NCBI GenBank assembly: GCA_009823395.1
Contig: CM020501.1
Coordinates: 5,037,861-5,101,860, forward strand
Direction of reading: 5' to 3'
DNA from: Thamnaconus septentrionalis
Taxonomy: Eukaryota; Chordata; Actinopteri; Tetraodontiformes; Monacanthidae
DNA length: 64,000 nucleotides
The notes under the pieces were generated by a model. The model was not told the DNA's origin. It ran no database searches and saw only the letters and a list, made by a program, of their open reading frames with translations. This document shows, one piece after another, positions 23,386 through 37,133 of the stretch. A program made the position numbers and the translations under genes. Position 1 is the first letter of the stretch, and each line of letters opens with the position of its first letter.

Positions 23386-25885
23386 GCTGCAGTCTTGTCT
23401 CCATGAGTTGTCTGCCCAGATGCGAGGAGGAAAGTCTGCAGTGCACAGCAGGTCCAATCCGACTGTATGCTGCATGTAAAAACAGTCAAAAGTAATTCAT
23501 AATAAAAAGGATAAAGACCAAAACTCTTGATTTGTGCTTCAACATGAGATAAACAGATGAATAATGAAAAGGCTGGCAGCCCCTGCAGGTTCAGGAATAC
23601 ACTCAGATTTAAAGTGACGTATAAAGAAATGTTTGAAATAAAAATACAAAATTGATAAAAACAAACAAACAAACAAACAAAAAAACAAAACAGATTAAAG
23701 GCACTGATTGCACTGGTGCTATTGCATGGAAAATGGCACCATCATCTCCTATAGTCAACTGCCTCTTTATAATCTAATTTAAAAAAAAATCACTCGGCTA
23801 TTTCGAGTTGAATCAATTAAATATAAAAAATCATATTAATTTAAGATCTGCTGCTTTTATCGTTGCAAGGAACAGAATTTCTCATATTTCTTGACGACAT
23901 TAACTTTTAAGAGACATCGATTAAATAAAATATTAGCCCTATATCTCAATGGTCAGCCTCTATTCCAAATGAAAAATACAATCAAAACACGTACAAAACA
24001 CAATACAATGCAAAAACAATTTGTTCCAATCGTGCGCAAAGTTCAACCGTTCCGAAGAACCTAAATTGTTCGTGTGCACGCAAACGGGCTGCTATTTTTT
24101 TTTTGTTTACTTGGTGGAGTAATACATCCATATAATCAAAAACAACAGTTTGTAGCAATAACTGCCTCCACTGTAAGTGTAGTTTTCCAAAAATAAATAG
24201 ATAAATAAATATCCACGTTATGCCTGGAAAATGTGTTTCTCATATTACAAATCTAAATCTATCCAAGTCAAAAAAAAACTCCATCCATCCAAGCTGTAAA
24301 AAATCCGATAATTCTGAAATGTCAAGACGGAAATGTAGTTTTCCCACCGAGTGCTCCAACAATCCTGGCGCATGGGTTTCCTTCGAACTGTCACCCGGCG
24401 TTACAGAGCAAGTCAGCGAAAACTTCCAGTACTTTATTTAGTTTGGCGGAAAAATAAAAGAAGCCGCAGCGCACAATTCTCTGATTATTTCACAGGACAA
24501 AAACATAAAAAAGTGTTAAAACTGCACAGTCAAGTAATTGGATTTTATGCCCCCGTCCCGCTCGCATGCGCCTCTCTCTCCATGGTGCTCTGGAAAAAAA
24601 ACTCCCCGAACGCCTCAGAAGTCTTGTGAGCCTTTTCCCCCCTCGATCTGATCTCCGCCGCTCTCTTTTTTAATTCCTCTTCATCGCTCACAGGATCAAA
24701 TATATCCAAGCACGGCGGCGAAAAGTACCGAGATTAAAACGTTCACAGTGAGGAGAAATAAAGAAGCAGAAGCAGAAGAAAAGCCTCGGAGCGTGAGCTG
24801 CTCTGGCGCATGAGAGCAGCGTGAACCGGGGAGGAGCGCACACAATAAACCTGTTGTTAACCTTGCTGTGAAAATATGTTTGAAGAAAACAGCCAATTGT
24901 TGTATGAAATGTATTCAAGTATAAAATAATGCCCTTTGTTTGGGGGGAAAAACTTGAGCAATGTGAGGGTACAAAAGTCCCCTGTGGCATTTACCAGCAG
25001 CCTTTGTGCACTTGTGCGCTTTGGCGTCTCCACTTGGCGCATTACCCAGGCCCCTTTAAACGCGATTGTTTCTTTCTTTCTAATGACATTTACCGGATCA
25101 AAACATGCTGTTAATTCGATCAGAAAGCTTCACCCTTCATAACAATGGCAGTATAATTTCTCCCAAAGTTTGTTAAGTTGACCGAAATTAGGCAAATGAA
25201 TAGGGGTCTCCAGGCTACCCATCTTGCAGGTGACGGCGAATAATGCGCGCTCACACCAGCTGCATTCTTCTTTATTTCTCCCTTTCTTTCACAGCATTAT
25301 TAAAATTTAGGCCAATGAAACTATTCATTCCACTGAATAGACATTTTCTTATAGGATAATAGGATACAAATTGAGCCTCTCCAAAGAGTCTCCAGTGGTG
25401 GGTAACCCTCATGTGCCAGAGGCTGCAGGAGACGCTTGGCCTCGACGCAGACGACGCTCGTGTGCCAGGGCTAATCACACACCTGCCGAGGGGTCCAACA
25501 AAAAAAATAAAGAATGTAAACAAAAAGCTTGCCATCTCTCATAAAAGATGGACGTGTCACCAAGTCGTGTGAGAAACGCCGAGAACAAACGGGGGGACTC
25601 CGTCTCCAAAAGATCTCCCCTGAACTCGGCGGAACAGCCTATTAAAGGCTTACTTAATTACTCTAATGACACTGGACAGGCCTTAAAACTCGGACCGGGG
25701 CTCGGATGAGAGTTAAGATCGCTCGCTGGGATTTGCAAACAGGCGATCGTGTGAGAAACGCGAGTTTTGGCGAAGAAAGAGCGTTTCTTTTCTGGGCCGG
25801 CTTTGTTTTGGAGTTGCGCGCTGCGCGCCCCGCAGGATCAGGCGATCCCAGCGCTCACTTCTTATTTCCCGCCTGGGTTGTTACT

Positions 25886-26105
25886 ATGCAAATAATATTC
25901 CGAAAGTAATCACGTGTCTTTTGAACAGCCACGTGGATTAACAAAGCAGGTTCGCCCCCCTGCCAGCCCATGGCTTTAGATTTTTTTTTTTTTACTATTT
26001 CTTGAACTGATCCTAAATGCACACATTTAGCCAGTGCATGGCTCTAATCCCATGGAATAATTTACACCATGAATGCCGGAGTCCCCTGGACAAACCCCTT
26101 ATAAG
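25886..26105 (+). promoter_or_regulatory. helt: helt proximal promoter
   Basis: A TATA box (TATAAG, 26100-26105) predicts a start near 26130 and a 5' UTR of about 86 nt. Upstream are an octamer ATGCAAAT (25886-25893), two palindromic E-boxes CACGTG (25911-25916 and 25930-25935) and a TCF/SOX-like AACAAAG (25940-25946). Helt proteins are reported to bind E-boxes, so feedback on its own promoter is possible. Confidence 0.55.
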
Positions 26106-26215
26106 GAGCTGGTTCTCCCCCAGAATTTCAGTCCGCTTCAACTCCTCGCAGAGGGACGCGTCTCTTCGTCTTCCAGCCGGACAGTTTTTCAACAGGTTCT
26201 GACAGAAACTCATCG

Positions 26216-27893
26216 ATGGCGTCTAAGATGAAGGACAGAAAGGTACGCGCTCCCCGTGCGCTCTGGCATTTTGAAGGACCGAATTATTGCTGATTTTTTT
26301 CGGGGGAGAAACAGCATGCAACTTTGAATCACTTTGAGGAATTTTGCAGCCAGTGTAGTGTGTGTAGGTTACTAGTTTTCACAACTTGGAACATTTATCT
26401 TCTATTTGATTTGGAGTCTTTTGTTTCCCGCCTCGTGCCCTGTGTGTTACTGGACAACTGCTGCGCACGATGATGTTCAAAAAAATAGGCGGCCTGACAA
26501 ATTTAAGATGTTTGGGGATAGAGATTGGATGTTTAATGTAAAAATTACAATATCGCATGATAGAGGATATTATTAAATATATTGCAAACTACACCGGCAG
26601 ATATTATAGTAACTTGGATGAGTGCAAAGTGCCGCGCGCTGTGGAGTTTAGCGCGCGGCGCGCCAAACTGAGGGAGGATAAAACTCAAATTATTTGTGCG
26701 GGCTGTTGAAGCAGTTTGCTTGTTTTTATAGATATCATTAATTTAATAATATAATTAATTTTTTCTCCACAGAGAACTCCCATCTCCCATAAAGTCATCG
26801 AGAAACGACGCCGGGACCGAATCAATCGTTGTCTAAACGAACTGGGAAAGACGGTGCCAATGGCGCTGGCGAAACAGGTATAGTAAAATGTATTATATCT
26901 ATATATGTCTTACATTGTGATGAGATATAGTTATTCTACCCTAAGAGATTTATAACCCTATTTATGATAAGTCATGGTGACGTTTCAGTTAAAGTTTTTC
27001 ACACGACCAAGTAGCAATATCACACCTGATATCCTAGATATTAAATGATAATATTTTCTGTATTTTTTGTGTTTATTGGCAGAACTCTGGAAAACTGGAA
27101 AAAGCTGAAATCTTGGAGATGACAGTCCAGTATCTGCGGGCCCTCCACTCAGCGGACTTCCCCCGCGGCAGAGAAAAGGGTGAGTCCATTGCCTCAACTC
27201 GCAACTTTCATCCACCTTTTACGCATGCAAACTACGCCTTTCTGTAGACAAACCAAGTCACGGTTTCTTCACTGCTGACGAAGAACGGACGAAAATTAAC
27301 GTATACTTTACACAACTTGGAGTTTAAAGCAACATTAGTTTGTAAAAATACAGTTTTACGCGCCATAAACGCTGCGCTGAGTCCGGTCACTGATCGCCGC
27401 TTTGTTCTCCGTTCCAGGAGAGCTGCTGGCCGAGTTTGCAAACTACTTCCACTACGGATACCACGAGTGCATGAAGAACTTGGTGCACTACCTGACCACG
27501 GAGGACAGGGCGGAAACCAAAGACATCAAGTACGCGCGGATACTCGCCTTCTTGCAGTCCAAATCACGCGCCGTCACCGAGCCGGTGTTCGGCTCTGTGG
27601 GCGCCTTGCCGGAGCCGTGCGACTACCTCGGGCAGTTGCACTCGTCCCCGGAGCACCAAAGCCACAGTCCCTCCGAGTCCGTGTACCAGCAGAGCCCACC
27701 GGGACACTTCGCCTGGCACGGCTCGGCGCGGAGCCCCGGCATCTCCTACCCCACGGTGCCGCTGTCCGCGCACACGCAGCAGCACGGCGGATACTTGTCG
27801 CCGGTGCAGGGACTGGATCACCACTACTTCAACTTCATCGGACACACGCACGCTAACACGTTCAGCTTGCACAGCGCGCAACATGCCTTGTGA
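26216..27893 (+). CDS. helt: Helt, bHLH-Orange transcriptional repressor
   Basis: Hes/Hey-like nuclear repressor that specifies GABAergic neurons in the midbrain (family knowledge). Exons 26216-26242, 26773-26877, 27083-27179 and 27418-27893 have GT/AG borders and encode 234 residues. The start MASKMKDRK aligns with the mammalian N-terminus. The basic region and helix 1 (HKVIEKRRRDRINRCLNELG, about residues 14-33) lack both the Hes proline and the Hey glycine. Helix 2 (AEILEMTVQYLRALH) is followed by the Orange domain (AEFANYFHYGYHECMKNLV, about residues 80-98). There is no C-terminal WRPW; the chain ends HSAQHAL, as expected for Helt, which does not use WRPW to bind Groucho. The C-terminal half is rich in Pro, Ser and His. 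A poly(A) signal lies at 27970. It is divergent from acsl1 and upstream of slc25a4, as in mammals. Confidence 0.97.
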
Positions 27894-27969
27894 ATAGTTT
27901 TGATTGAATTTAGTTTTTTATTTTATTTATGAATCTGTGAATGATGGAAGAGGTCGTGTATATGTTGTA

Positions 27970-27975
27970 AATAAA
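27970..27975 (+). other. helt: helt poly(A) signal
   Basis: AATAAA 77 nt after the stop codon, giving a short 3' UTR. Confidence 0.75.
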
Positions 27976-29965
27976 TATTTTTCGACTGAAACTCAAGTTG
28001 TTTGAAATTGTTTTGTGGGAGCTTCGGTGACGCTGGATGCGTAATTGAATGTTGTTTTTTTTTTTCATTAAAAAAATTCAGAATCAGAATCACGAACTTT
28101 GAAAAAATAAATTACAGTTTAAAAAATGTTAGTGCCTTCAGTGACTTTGAACTGAGCAAGCCTTGAACGTCAGTCAGTCAAAATTATGTGTTAACAGCAA
28201 GTGAATAATTTGAGTAAACACAGTGGGTCAAACTATGGTGCGCTGCTCTTTCAGCTCGGCCTCTGACTGTTTATTAGCTGTTCAATGTCACAAACGCGCG
28301 CCAGAGGAGTCTGGATTCACCCTCACTGAAAACCAACACTTAACAAATCACTGATGCAGAAGCAGCCCTCACTCACCCTGGCCAAAATATTAACATCTTA
28401 TACTTATACTTACATTATTTTACACTCTTTGTGAATCAGACAAGAAAAATACAATTATTTTCAATTAGCTGGAAGGGCAGCATGTCGTGATCAGAAGAGA
28501 AAGAAGAGCCTAAACCTAAATTTCTTTCCAGCAATTTTTCCCACAGAAGATAAAAAAAAAGCCAAATTTTATGCAACATTTGTGTGACTAAAACTGAAGA
28601 GAAATAAAGCTGACTATTTATGTCAAGAAAAGATGGAAATTCTGCTAGAAATTAAAACTGGGAATTAGAAAACTATCCTTTTTATTGTGTGTGCACGTTG
28701 ATAAGGGGCAGCGCTGTGTTGCATCTGCCAGATCTGTGAACTTATAAGCCTTTCCAACTTTTTTCCCACTTTAAGGAAAGCATATTGAGAATGGTTCAAA
28801 GGGTCTTTGCCTCTCAGGGAAAAGAAGGAATTAATCTGATCAAAAAGAGAATGGCCTCTGCCAAGCATGTGTGGGTTATAAGTGCGCCTCAATAAATGCA
28901 TTAAACTGCTTCCAGGCCCCCCTCTGTCTTTCTGTAAGTGAGCTGTATTGGTTTGTAAAAAGAGAAGTTAAAAAAAGAGATGGAAGGGGGGGCTTCTTGT
29001 TGTTTTCTTAACTAAGGAGGCCCTTTGTGGTGCCCCTGAAAGGAGAACAATCTCTGCGTCCTTGTGCTTTATCCTTGAGTGATTGCGAAGAAAAATAATC
29101 AACACCATGAAATCAAAGTTTCTCTCGGTTGGGGAGCTCAAGGAAACTCCCTTTTACTCCGAGTCGTCCCTCTTGGGGGAAAGTTGAGATCACTCACCTC
29201 CTCTCCTGTGACTCTCTGCGTCGTCATCTACCTGCTCCAGGTGAAGAAAAACACAGGCGAGATGCTGCAGGTGTCCCCACTTGTGCGTCTAAAGATGATG
29301 GTTGGTGATGGGTGGCAACGGCACACATGTTTCTGGACGGATGGGCAGATGACAGATGCACAAGTAAGCCCACATTAATCTCCTGGGCGGTTGAATGGAG
29401 CCACAATAACCGGCCCCTGACCAAAAAGACAAGCACCAAGAGAGCCAAGTGAAAGAAATGAAAGACAGTGTGCATGCAGATGGAAAAATTGACAATACAA
29501 TAGCAGAGAAAGGAGCTTGAGGGAATACTTGGTTCCCTACAGGCCCAATATTGGTTTAAATCCTGACTTTAAACTGGGGGTAAAGAAGACGATTTAGCAG
29601 CAGAACCTCATATGAATAATAATAAATTGAGCACAGATAAAAAGCAGGGCTGAGAATCATTTATTGTCATGTAAACTGAGGAGCAATGTCAAAGCTTTTG
29701 AGTCTGTTTGTCTTTCGCATTGTCACCCACTCACTCTTGTGAAAAATATTATTCATTGTCGCAAAGATAAAAGCTTCACTATGAATTTTAAAAATGGGAC
29801 TTTTCATATTTATTTATTCAGATTCATTTGTTATTTTAAAAAGCTTTTCATTCTACACCATCATTGGTGCAGATTAAACCTTTGCATCTGACAAAATCAT
29901 ACTCATAAGACTCATAAGACTGAATTATCTACATGATTTCTTTAATACAACTAAAAATAATAACA

Positions 29966-30020
29966 ATAATACATTTTATTTATAAAGCACTTTTCATAAT
30001 ACAATCTCAAAGTGCTAACT
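29966..30020 (+). repeat. Fragment of a common fish repeat tail
   Basis: ACATTTTATTTATAAAGCAC followed by TTTTCA and a CTCAAAGTGCT motif resembles a frequent fish retroelement 3' end. Only this short piece is present. Confidence 0.35.
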
Positions 30021-31375
30021 ACTTCCCCTTCACTGTGCAACTGACCTTTCACCAAATGGAAATACTGTGCTTTTTTTCAAGGGACAGATTAATTTTAGGT
30101 GGATAATAGAACAACAATAGTTTTATGATATCCTGAACTTGCTCTTTCAAATATAACCACCTGACCATTACAGGCTTTGCACCGAGACTGAGCTGATGTT
30201 CTGATTGAGTTGATGTCTCTTAATTGCTGAGTCTTGATTCAGTTGGGTAAAATGGATTTTGCAGAGTCACAAATGCATCAACACATGTTTCTGCATTGGA
30301 CTGAGACAGAAAGCAATGACATTTTTTTCATATACATACATATACATATTTTGCATGTGTAAAATAAAGTTTAAAATAAGTTTTATTTAAGTGCAGCATT
30401 GAACATAACAGTGCAACACACATTCTTGTGTTTGAGTAGAATTAGAACTGTCCAACTGACCTGTACAAAGAAGCAGGGTACAATTTTAGATTTGACTGTT
30501 AAGCTCTGAAAATAACTAAACAATATTATTACACTTCTCATTCTATTTAGATTTAAAAAAAAACCTGTTGAGCTTTACGTTTAATTTGGTTTAAACTGTT
30601 TAAACTGACAATGTCCATTACATGAGACATGCGAGTGGTAGCCACTTGTTTTTCTTCCTTTTTGTGAGACAAAAGACATATGATCGTTTACATTTATCCT
30701 TTGCCTCCCAGGCCATAGGAGTCAGAAATCGTCACCCGGTAGCATCCTGCCAGTGTGTTCAAGCTTAAAGGAATCCTAAAGTCAGGCTTAGCGGAGCTTC
30801 TGAAAGCACTACAGCAAATCTTCTTTCTTTACTGTGCTGTAATGTGTTTGTGCTGTCGCCGTGTGTATGTGTGTGTATGAGAGAGAGAGAGAGAGGGTGA
30901 CTGGGAGGGAGGGGTACAGTCTACAGTCAAGCTTTGGGACTGAAGCCAAATCAGTACACAAGCTGTGAGAATCCAACAGCTGGTGCTGGTCGGTAATCAA
31001 AAGTCCTTCAGTGGCATCAGATCTCCACCGGCTCACCTCAGGATGGTCGTCTGATCTCCAGCTTTAAACACACACTTGTGTGTGTGTGTGTGTGTTACAA
31101 AGAGAAAAGGAGAAAGTGTGAGAGATGGAGGGAGTGTACAGAAGAAAAGAGGGGGTTGGGGGTGGTGGTGGTGGGGGGGTAAAGCGATGAAGATCCTTCC
31201 CACAGCAGATAGCACTATCTCACAGGGTTGAAAGGGCCTCCCCCTCTGCACACCTCCCCCACTTCCACAGCCCCCCACCAACGCCCTGCTTACCCAGACC
31301 CCCCACCTCTCACCCCCCCACCAATAATGCCAAAACTTGGCAGCCGACCCAGCGCATGAGCAGCAACAGTTTCCC

Positions 31376-31379
<4 letters not shown>

Positions 31380-31418
<39 letters not shown>
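31380..31418 (+). repeat. AG microsatellite
   Basis: Uninterrupted AG dinucleotides, open as Ser-Leu repeats in the reverse frames, which are not coding. Confidence 0.95.
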
Positions 31419-31419
<1 letters not shown>

Positions 31420-31740
31420 CAGCCATCCCAGCGCCTCGCTTGGCACCGGCCACGCCTGAAGAATGGCGCCCACTGTAAGGAGCGAGCAGACGTGAATGAA
31501 TGGGGTCTGTTGGCGGGAACAGGAGGGGCACCTATCAATGCCTTCTGATTGTCTGGGAGCGCATCGACGAGCGCGCTGGGGGGGGAGTGGGGGTTGGGTG
31601 CGCTAAAAATCGTCAATTTTCACGTTTTAGTGCAACGGCCTCCCCAGAGGATTTAGCCATCATACGCCTGCTGTACAAGTGTCCCCTCACATCTCCACAG
31701 ACTGCGACGCCTTCAAACTGAGTATTAAACGAGAGCAACG

Positions 31741-31800
31741 TTAACAGAGAGACTAGTTACTTCCCTTTAAACACACAAGTTTTGGGTGTTTAGACACCCC
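31741..31800 (+). repeat. Left arm of a 60-bp long-range inverted repeat
   Basis: The reverse complement of this block matches 37934-37993 at 55 of 60 positions by hand alignment. The core GGGAAGTAACTAGTC is identical. A C tract follows directly (31797-31812). No known element is recognised. Confidence 0.8.
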
Positions 31801-32012
31801 CCCCCCCCCCCCACCTCGACTACCCCCAAACCCCACCAACCCCACTCCACCAACCAAGATGCCAAGATGTGAGGAATTCACCTTTTTTTTTTTCTCAAGT
31901 TGGCAACGAACCACTACAGGCCCAACCGGCGATGCCACCGGATTATGCAAATCCACAGAGACACGTCCCCCCCTGCCCCACCCGCTCAGAGCCGCAGATA
32001 TTTTTTGGAGCC

Positions 32013-32035
32013 AAAAAAAAAAAAAAAAAAAAAAA
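32013..32035 (+). repeat. A homopolymer tract
   Basis: A run of A residues, a possible length-error site in the assembly. Confidence 0.9.
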
Positions 32036-32708
32036 GAATAGAGCGATAAAGGCGGCGCTGCTTGAAAGGGGCAGAGCGGGGATGGGGTCAAAGACATCGG
32101 CGATACGAATGAAAACATAATGAGTACTGTACACAGCGCCCCACTGTGGAGCACCGCTCCGGTTTCCCGCTCTTTGTCCGCCACCGGTCGTCTGTCCTCG
32201 CGTGCGGGCGGGCGAGCGAGCGAGCGCCACCATCCGAGGAGACACGAAGGCAAAGGGCACAGCATGGGAACGGTCCAACAAGTGTGCGGCGACACGGCAT
32301 GCAGGAGACCTCTGAGCGAGAAGTGTGGGAGGGGGGTGCTGAGGGAGGGATGGGGGGTGGTGGGGCATGCGGGAGCCGAAATATAAGACAACAAACAATA
32401 AGAAACCAAACTGGGAGCAAAGTCTTTGTTATTCATGGAGAGCAGGGAAAAAAGGAGCAAAGCTTGTTAACTTGCACAATTAAGGCATCATTTGCCAGGA
32501 GAAAGTGCAGCTCTTTGTTTTTGGGGGGACAAAAGGTTGAGAGAGAGAGAGGGAGAGAGTGTTGAGGGTGGGTTTGGTTATCTGGTCGTGCCACAACAAG
32601 GGGCACTTTTGTCACGAGCGCAGACACTGTGACAGCGGAAAGTGGCGCAGATGAATCAGGTAATTTTGCATGGTGGCCGGACAAAAGGGGCACCGCGCAT
32701 TCCAGTTC

Positions 32709-32739
<31 letters not shown>

Positions 32740-35689
32740 TGCGTTTGTAAAAGGAATATGTGTAAAGAGGAGGCAAATAATTATAACAGCCTGTGAGTGA
32801 TTTCAGCAGACAGCCCAGATTGAGAAGCCTAATTTATGAATCGGGGCCTTTTTGTTGCAGAATAATGGTATTATGGTTTGACAACATCAATAAATTATTC
32901 AGATTTGGAGGAATGTGTTAAGGAACCGTGATGAAGATATTTACTGTATGCTGCCATTCTTGGGAAATTGGCATTGATGCACTGGATCATTGTCTGCTGG
33001 GATGTTCTGAAGCAGGACCACCAACTGGTTGTCAGCTGGAGGTTTAATGTTCTCTATGGGTTTCTGTGAATTCTGCTCTCAGCCAAGTGACTTGTAATGA
33101 GACATGCAACAGACGCAGATCATTCGTTTTAAAATGAATGAATGAGGGTCGTTATCAATTAAATCTGAGTGGAGTCTATTTGTCATCATTCAATGCAGCA
33201 TCTATGTCTTTCAAGATTCAATGACTGCAAATGCACACGGCATTAATAGAGACTGAACGCTGCAATATGTAACTTACCATGCCTCGTGTATTAAATGTGG
33301 CCAAATGTGAAATATTGCTTTATTCAGTGTGAAAATCCTCTCCCAGTCACTGTGTACAGTTGTAGCACACAAATGTTGTCTTTTTATGTTTACATTCGCC
33401 AGAACTCTTTCATTTTTTTAAACCAGTTTAAATCAAAGTTTCATGCGGTTGCACGTTTTTGTTTCTTCCTTAATTTTATCTTTGAAGTGGAGGGGCAGGG
33501 GAAGAAAAACCCTGCACGTCCCATCACAGAGAATAGCCAAGTCTTACTCTTCCACTCGCCCCTTGCGAAACATTCCAAGTGAGCCCCTGCACTCCGCTGA
33601 CAGTCTGAGTGGCACCTTAAGCAAAGCTCTTATCTGTAAATAATTGAATTACCCTGTAAACTTTCCTCTTTTTTTCTCCCCCCCCTTCCCCGCTGTTCAC
33701 CTCTTAGCTCGCCGTGCCACTACCCCCCCAACACTTAACTCGCCTCTTTCTCCTCGGCGCTGAAAGGAAGGAGCTCAAGATCACCAAAGGCCGCTGGAAT
33801 TCCCATCTCGGTTTCTGAATGCGGAGGGCCGGCGGACCGGCCGGCCGCCTGTCCCTTTTCAAGCTTCAGTCGCTCCCGTGCCTGTGAGGCCGCATTCACG
33901 TGTGAAGGTTCCTTTGCGAGGAGGCCTTGAAGGTTGCGAGCACCTCGCGCCGCCTCGCCGCTGCCAGGAACGGCCCTCCCGGCCTAACGCTTGAGTGGCC
34001 AGCGGAGGATATGGAAACCGACAACCTGAATCGCTCTATTGGGAATCTCAAAAGGCCGTGTGTGCTGCGTGACGTGACGTGGTCAGACGGTGGCACCTGA
34101 CAAACTTTGACGGCCCAGGCCGTGGGTGGGGAGAGGGGTGAAATAAAGAAAAAGGCGGGTAAATAAAAACCCAGGGGTCCTAATGTGCTCCCCGTGCGCT
34201 TGGCTGGACTCATGAGGGGCGAGCCTGGTACGCTCAACCTTTTGTCCGGCGAGACGTCGGCCACTGCTCTGTGTTGAGCTGTGTCCAGGGGGGCCAGTGT
34301 CAGGGCCGGCGAGGGGGCGACTGGGGTGAGGGGGACCCCGGGGCGCCGCAGGTCACCCTCTGAGGTCACGATCCGACCGACCAATCCGGAGAGAAAGAAA
34401 ATAAAGCTCTCCGAAGGGCCACGCAAAAGGGGAAGATTGGCAGCCGGCGAAGGTCGAATACTTCATCTCAAGTGAGTGCATCTGGTCACAGTGAATGAGA
34501 TCGGGCCAATTTATTTTCTCCAGAGACCGTTCGTGGCGTGACCGCACGCTTTTCATTGCACCGAGAGAGCTTTGTTTGGGGGGATGAAGTCACAAAAATG
34601 AAGCACAAAGACAGAAAAGGCATAAAAGTGGGTCGACAGTAGCAAACGATTCAACCAAAGTCTCTATTTTTTAAGCAGGGCTTTTCCAGCGAGGGGACCC
34701 GTGTGGCGGTGGTCATCACGCTGGTGGGCGAAGCGGTCACACCCTGACTGACCTCACAGTGACCCTCACAGCAGGGCACCCATGTTCCGACACCGAGAAC
34801 ACCGCAAAGCACAACGCAGGACAAGAACATCAGTCAGGAAATCAGTTTCATCACGAGATGATCTGGACCAAGACTGGTCAGTCACGACCACTGGGTGATG
34901 TCAAACATTTATGTTTTTAACAAACATAAACAACTGCAGTCTATCTGTCGGAATCAGTCCGGATGAACCGAAGGAACAGTTTGTATGGGAAACAACTGAT
35001 AGATGTCGAGTTCCCACAGGAGACAAACACAGACCCTGAACCTCTGCAGGCCACCAGGGTGCACTCATGTGTCTGACTTGAGACAATAATGAAAAGAAAA
35101 TCTAGATTGATAATGTTCATTATATCTTCGTTTTTGAAAGATTTCGTTGTTTCTTTTTTTCAAGACAAGGGTTTTTTTTCCCATGATTTTAGCTTCTTGA
35201 CATGTTTCGGCTGAACTTCCACCCTCCTCAGAAGTATCACAAAATGACGTGTGACGCCACGTCTTATCAGCTGATGTTTTTTTTTTTTGTTTTAGCGGCA
35301 ATATTTACAGGGACACAAACAGCTGTGAACTGTCTTTGTGCAGTTACAAAGTAAAAAATAGTAGGTAAAAACAAGCAGTTAATCCAGTATTCCAAGCTTG
35401 TATCTCTACCTTGATGAATATTTTCAAATCCAAATTTTTACAAGTTTTCATTTTACTGCAAACTGGTATAGATTATTTTAAATTGTGATTTGATTTACTT
35501 TTTCAATTTTTAAAGCTAATTTATAAAACTTAACTTAGTTTAAAAAACAAACAAATGTAGGAAAAAAAAACAGGCAGATGAGGGCTAATCTTATTAGAAT
35601 TCAGCTGTTCCTGCTTAAGGACAGAAATCAGTTGTATTCTGCTTTACAATGATCAAGCCAAGCAGCTCATGCGACTAACTGCTATGAAC

Positions 35690-35771
35690 ATATTATATAT
35701 ATATATATGTGTGTATATATATATATATATACATTTATATATATATACATATATATATACATTTATATATA

Positions 35772-35845
<74 letters not shown>
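35690..35845 (+). repeat. AT microsatellite
   Basis: About 150 bp of AT dinucleotides with ACAT and TTTAT interruptions. Confidence 0.95.
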
Positions 35846-35846
<1 letters not shown>

Positions 35847-37077
35847 GCACATGTGTGTGTATATTAATATTAACTAAGTATCAATAATAAACAAAATTCT
35901 TATAATGCTAAAATTCAGCTAAAATTCTGTCAAATAGTAATTTTTACTCACAGGGAAAGAAAAAAAAAATCCCCCATTGGAGCCAACATGCAAACAAAGG
36001 GGGGGCTGTTCTGGACCCAACATTAATTCCCATTAGGAAAACAAACAAGGGCTTGATCGTGCATCATTCAGAGGTATCTGCCGCACTCACAGTTGGCAGC
36101 TCTCCCCACCAGCATGCCAACACCGGGGGGGGACTCTCACGCTTTCCAAGGCACAGCCGCGATTGTATTCAAGCGTCGTCATACAACCTGCTGCTCCGGG
36201 ATGAAACGTTCACCTCATCTCATTCTAAACACACATTACCCGGGTGAACGGCCCTAAACGTCTTTATTGTCAACTCGCTCATTCATCCAAGTTTTAGAGT
36301 TTGGGTTCAAAATATAGAAAGACTGACAGTGTTTATTGAAGAGTCTGAAGATGATTTGACGCAAGTTTATTGCGAAGAGCCTCACAAAACCAAAAACTTC
36401 TTGATTTGTAAAGATTAAAAAAGATAATGCAAATGAGTTTCCTAGCATCGTGAATAAAAACTTCGCCCCCCTTATTGTATTTTCAGCAGTAAAAAGCCCG
36501 TCGTCCAAAGGTTTTCCCGTCTGCCGAGTCCGCTGCTGAAATCCGACGGCAGGCTGGGAATGTGCGAGGATTAAAACAGAAACAAACCGTCGTTTGTGGG
36601 GAGAAGACACCCACAGATAGCTTTCTGAATGGCCGCTTAGCCCTCGCCCTTTCTCCGCTCATCATAGGACAGGAGAGGAGGGAAAAGGAGGACTAACAAG
36701 ATGCACATTTTACATTGAAAACTGTTATTGTTCCCTCTCCTAATCTGGCCCACCATCTGAGAGCAGGGCTGCGTCGCTTAAAGAGCGGGGTGGGGCAGGG
36801 GGGCACGGGGTGGTGGTGGTGGGGGGGCTTTTAAAGGGAGGACGAGAGCCAAACTTTAGGGGCAGGGGCGGAGAGGGGAGAGAGAGTGGGGGGTGGTCTT
36901 TGGCTTTAAGGAGGGGATCAGTTGGGAAGTGTAGAATGGATGTTTCTCTTTCTCTATGGGGGGAACTTTGTATTTGACTGTTGTTTGTATCTGTCTTTCA
37001 GGGGCCTGATCCCCGTGGGCCTGGACAGAGAGATTCCTCTATATGTGTTTGCATGCATGGAGTAGTCAGTGCGAGCG

Positions 37078-37084
<7 letters not shown>

Positions 37085-37129
<45 letters not shown>
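37085..37129 (+). repeat. TG microsatellite followed by a GA-rich tract
   Basis: Uninterrupted TG run, then GAGAGGGAGA-type purine sequence to about 37165. Confidence 0.95.

Positions 37130-37133
<4 letters not shown>

Larger units (their letters stand above)
20641..25885. other. Spacer between divergent acsl1 and helt
   Basis: No gene is recognised. Contents include a possible LINE tail (about 21455-21520), a diverged SINE (22518-22792), an AT tract (22921-22940), AC and TGTC microsatellites (23223-23250 and 23332-23384) and AT-rich sequence. A homeodomain-like patch with TTAATTA and CTAATGA lies at about 25636-25690, close to helt. Confidence 0.6.

Noticed and set aside
27317..27856. A 179-residue + strand frame and a reverse frame over the last helt exon
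   Set aside because: Shadows of GC-rich helt coding sequence; the helt frame carries the Orange domain and correct splice phase.
31753..32460. A 235-residue minus-strand open frame and overlapping frames
   Set aside because: Low-complexity sequence over C, A and GA tracts, with no domain and no conserved motif.
35653..35887. Tyr/Ile-rich open frames on both strands
   Set aside because: Products of the AT microsatellite.
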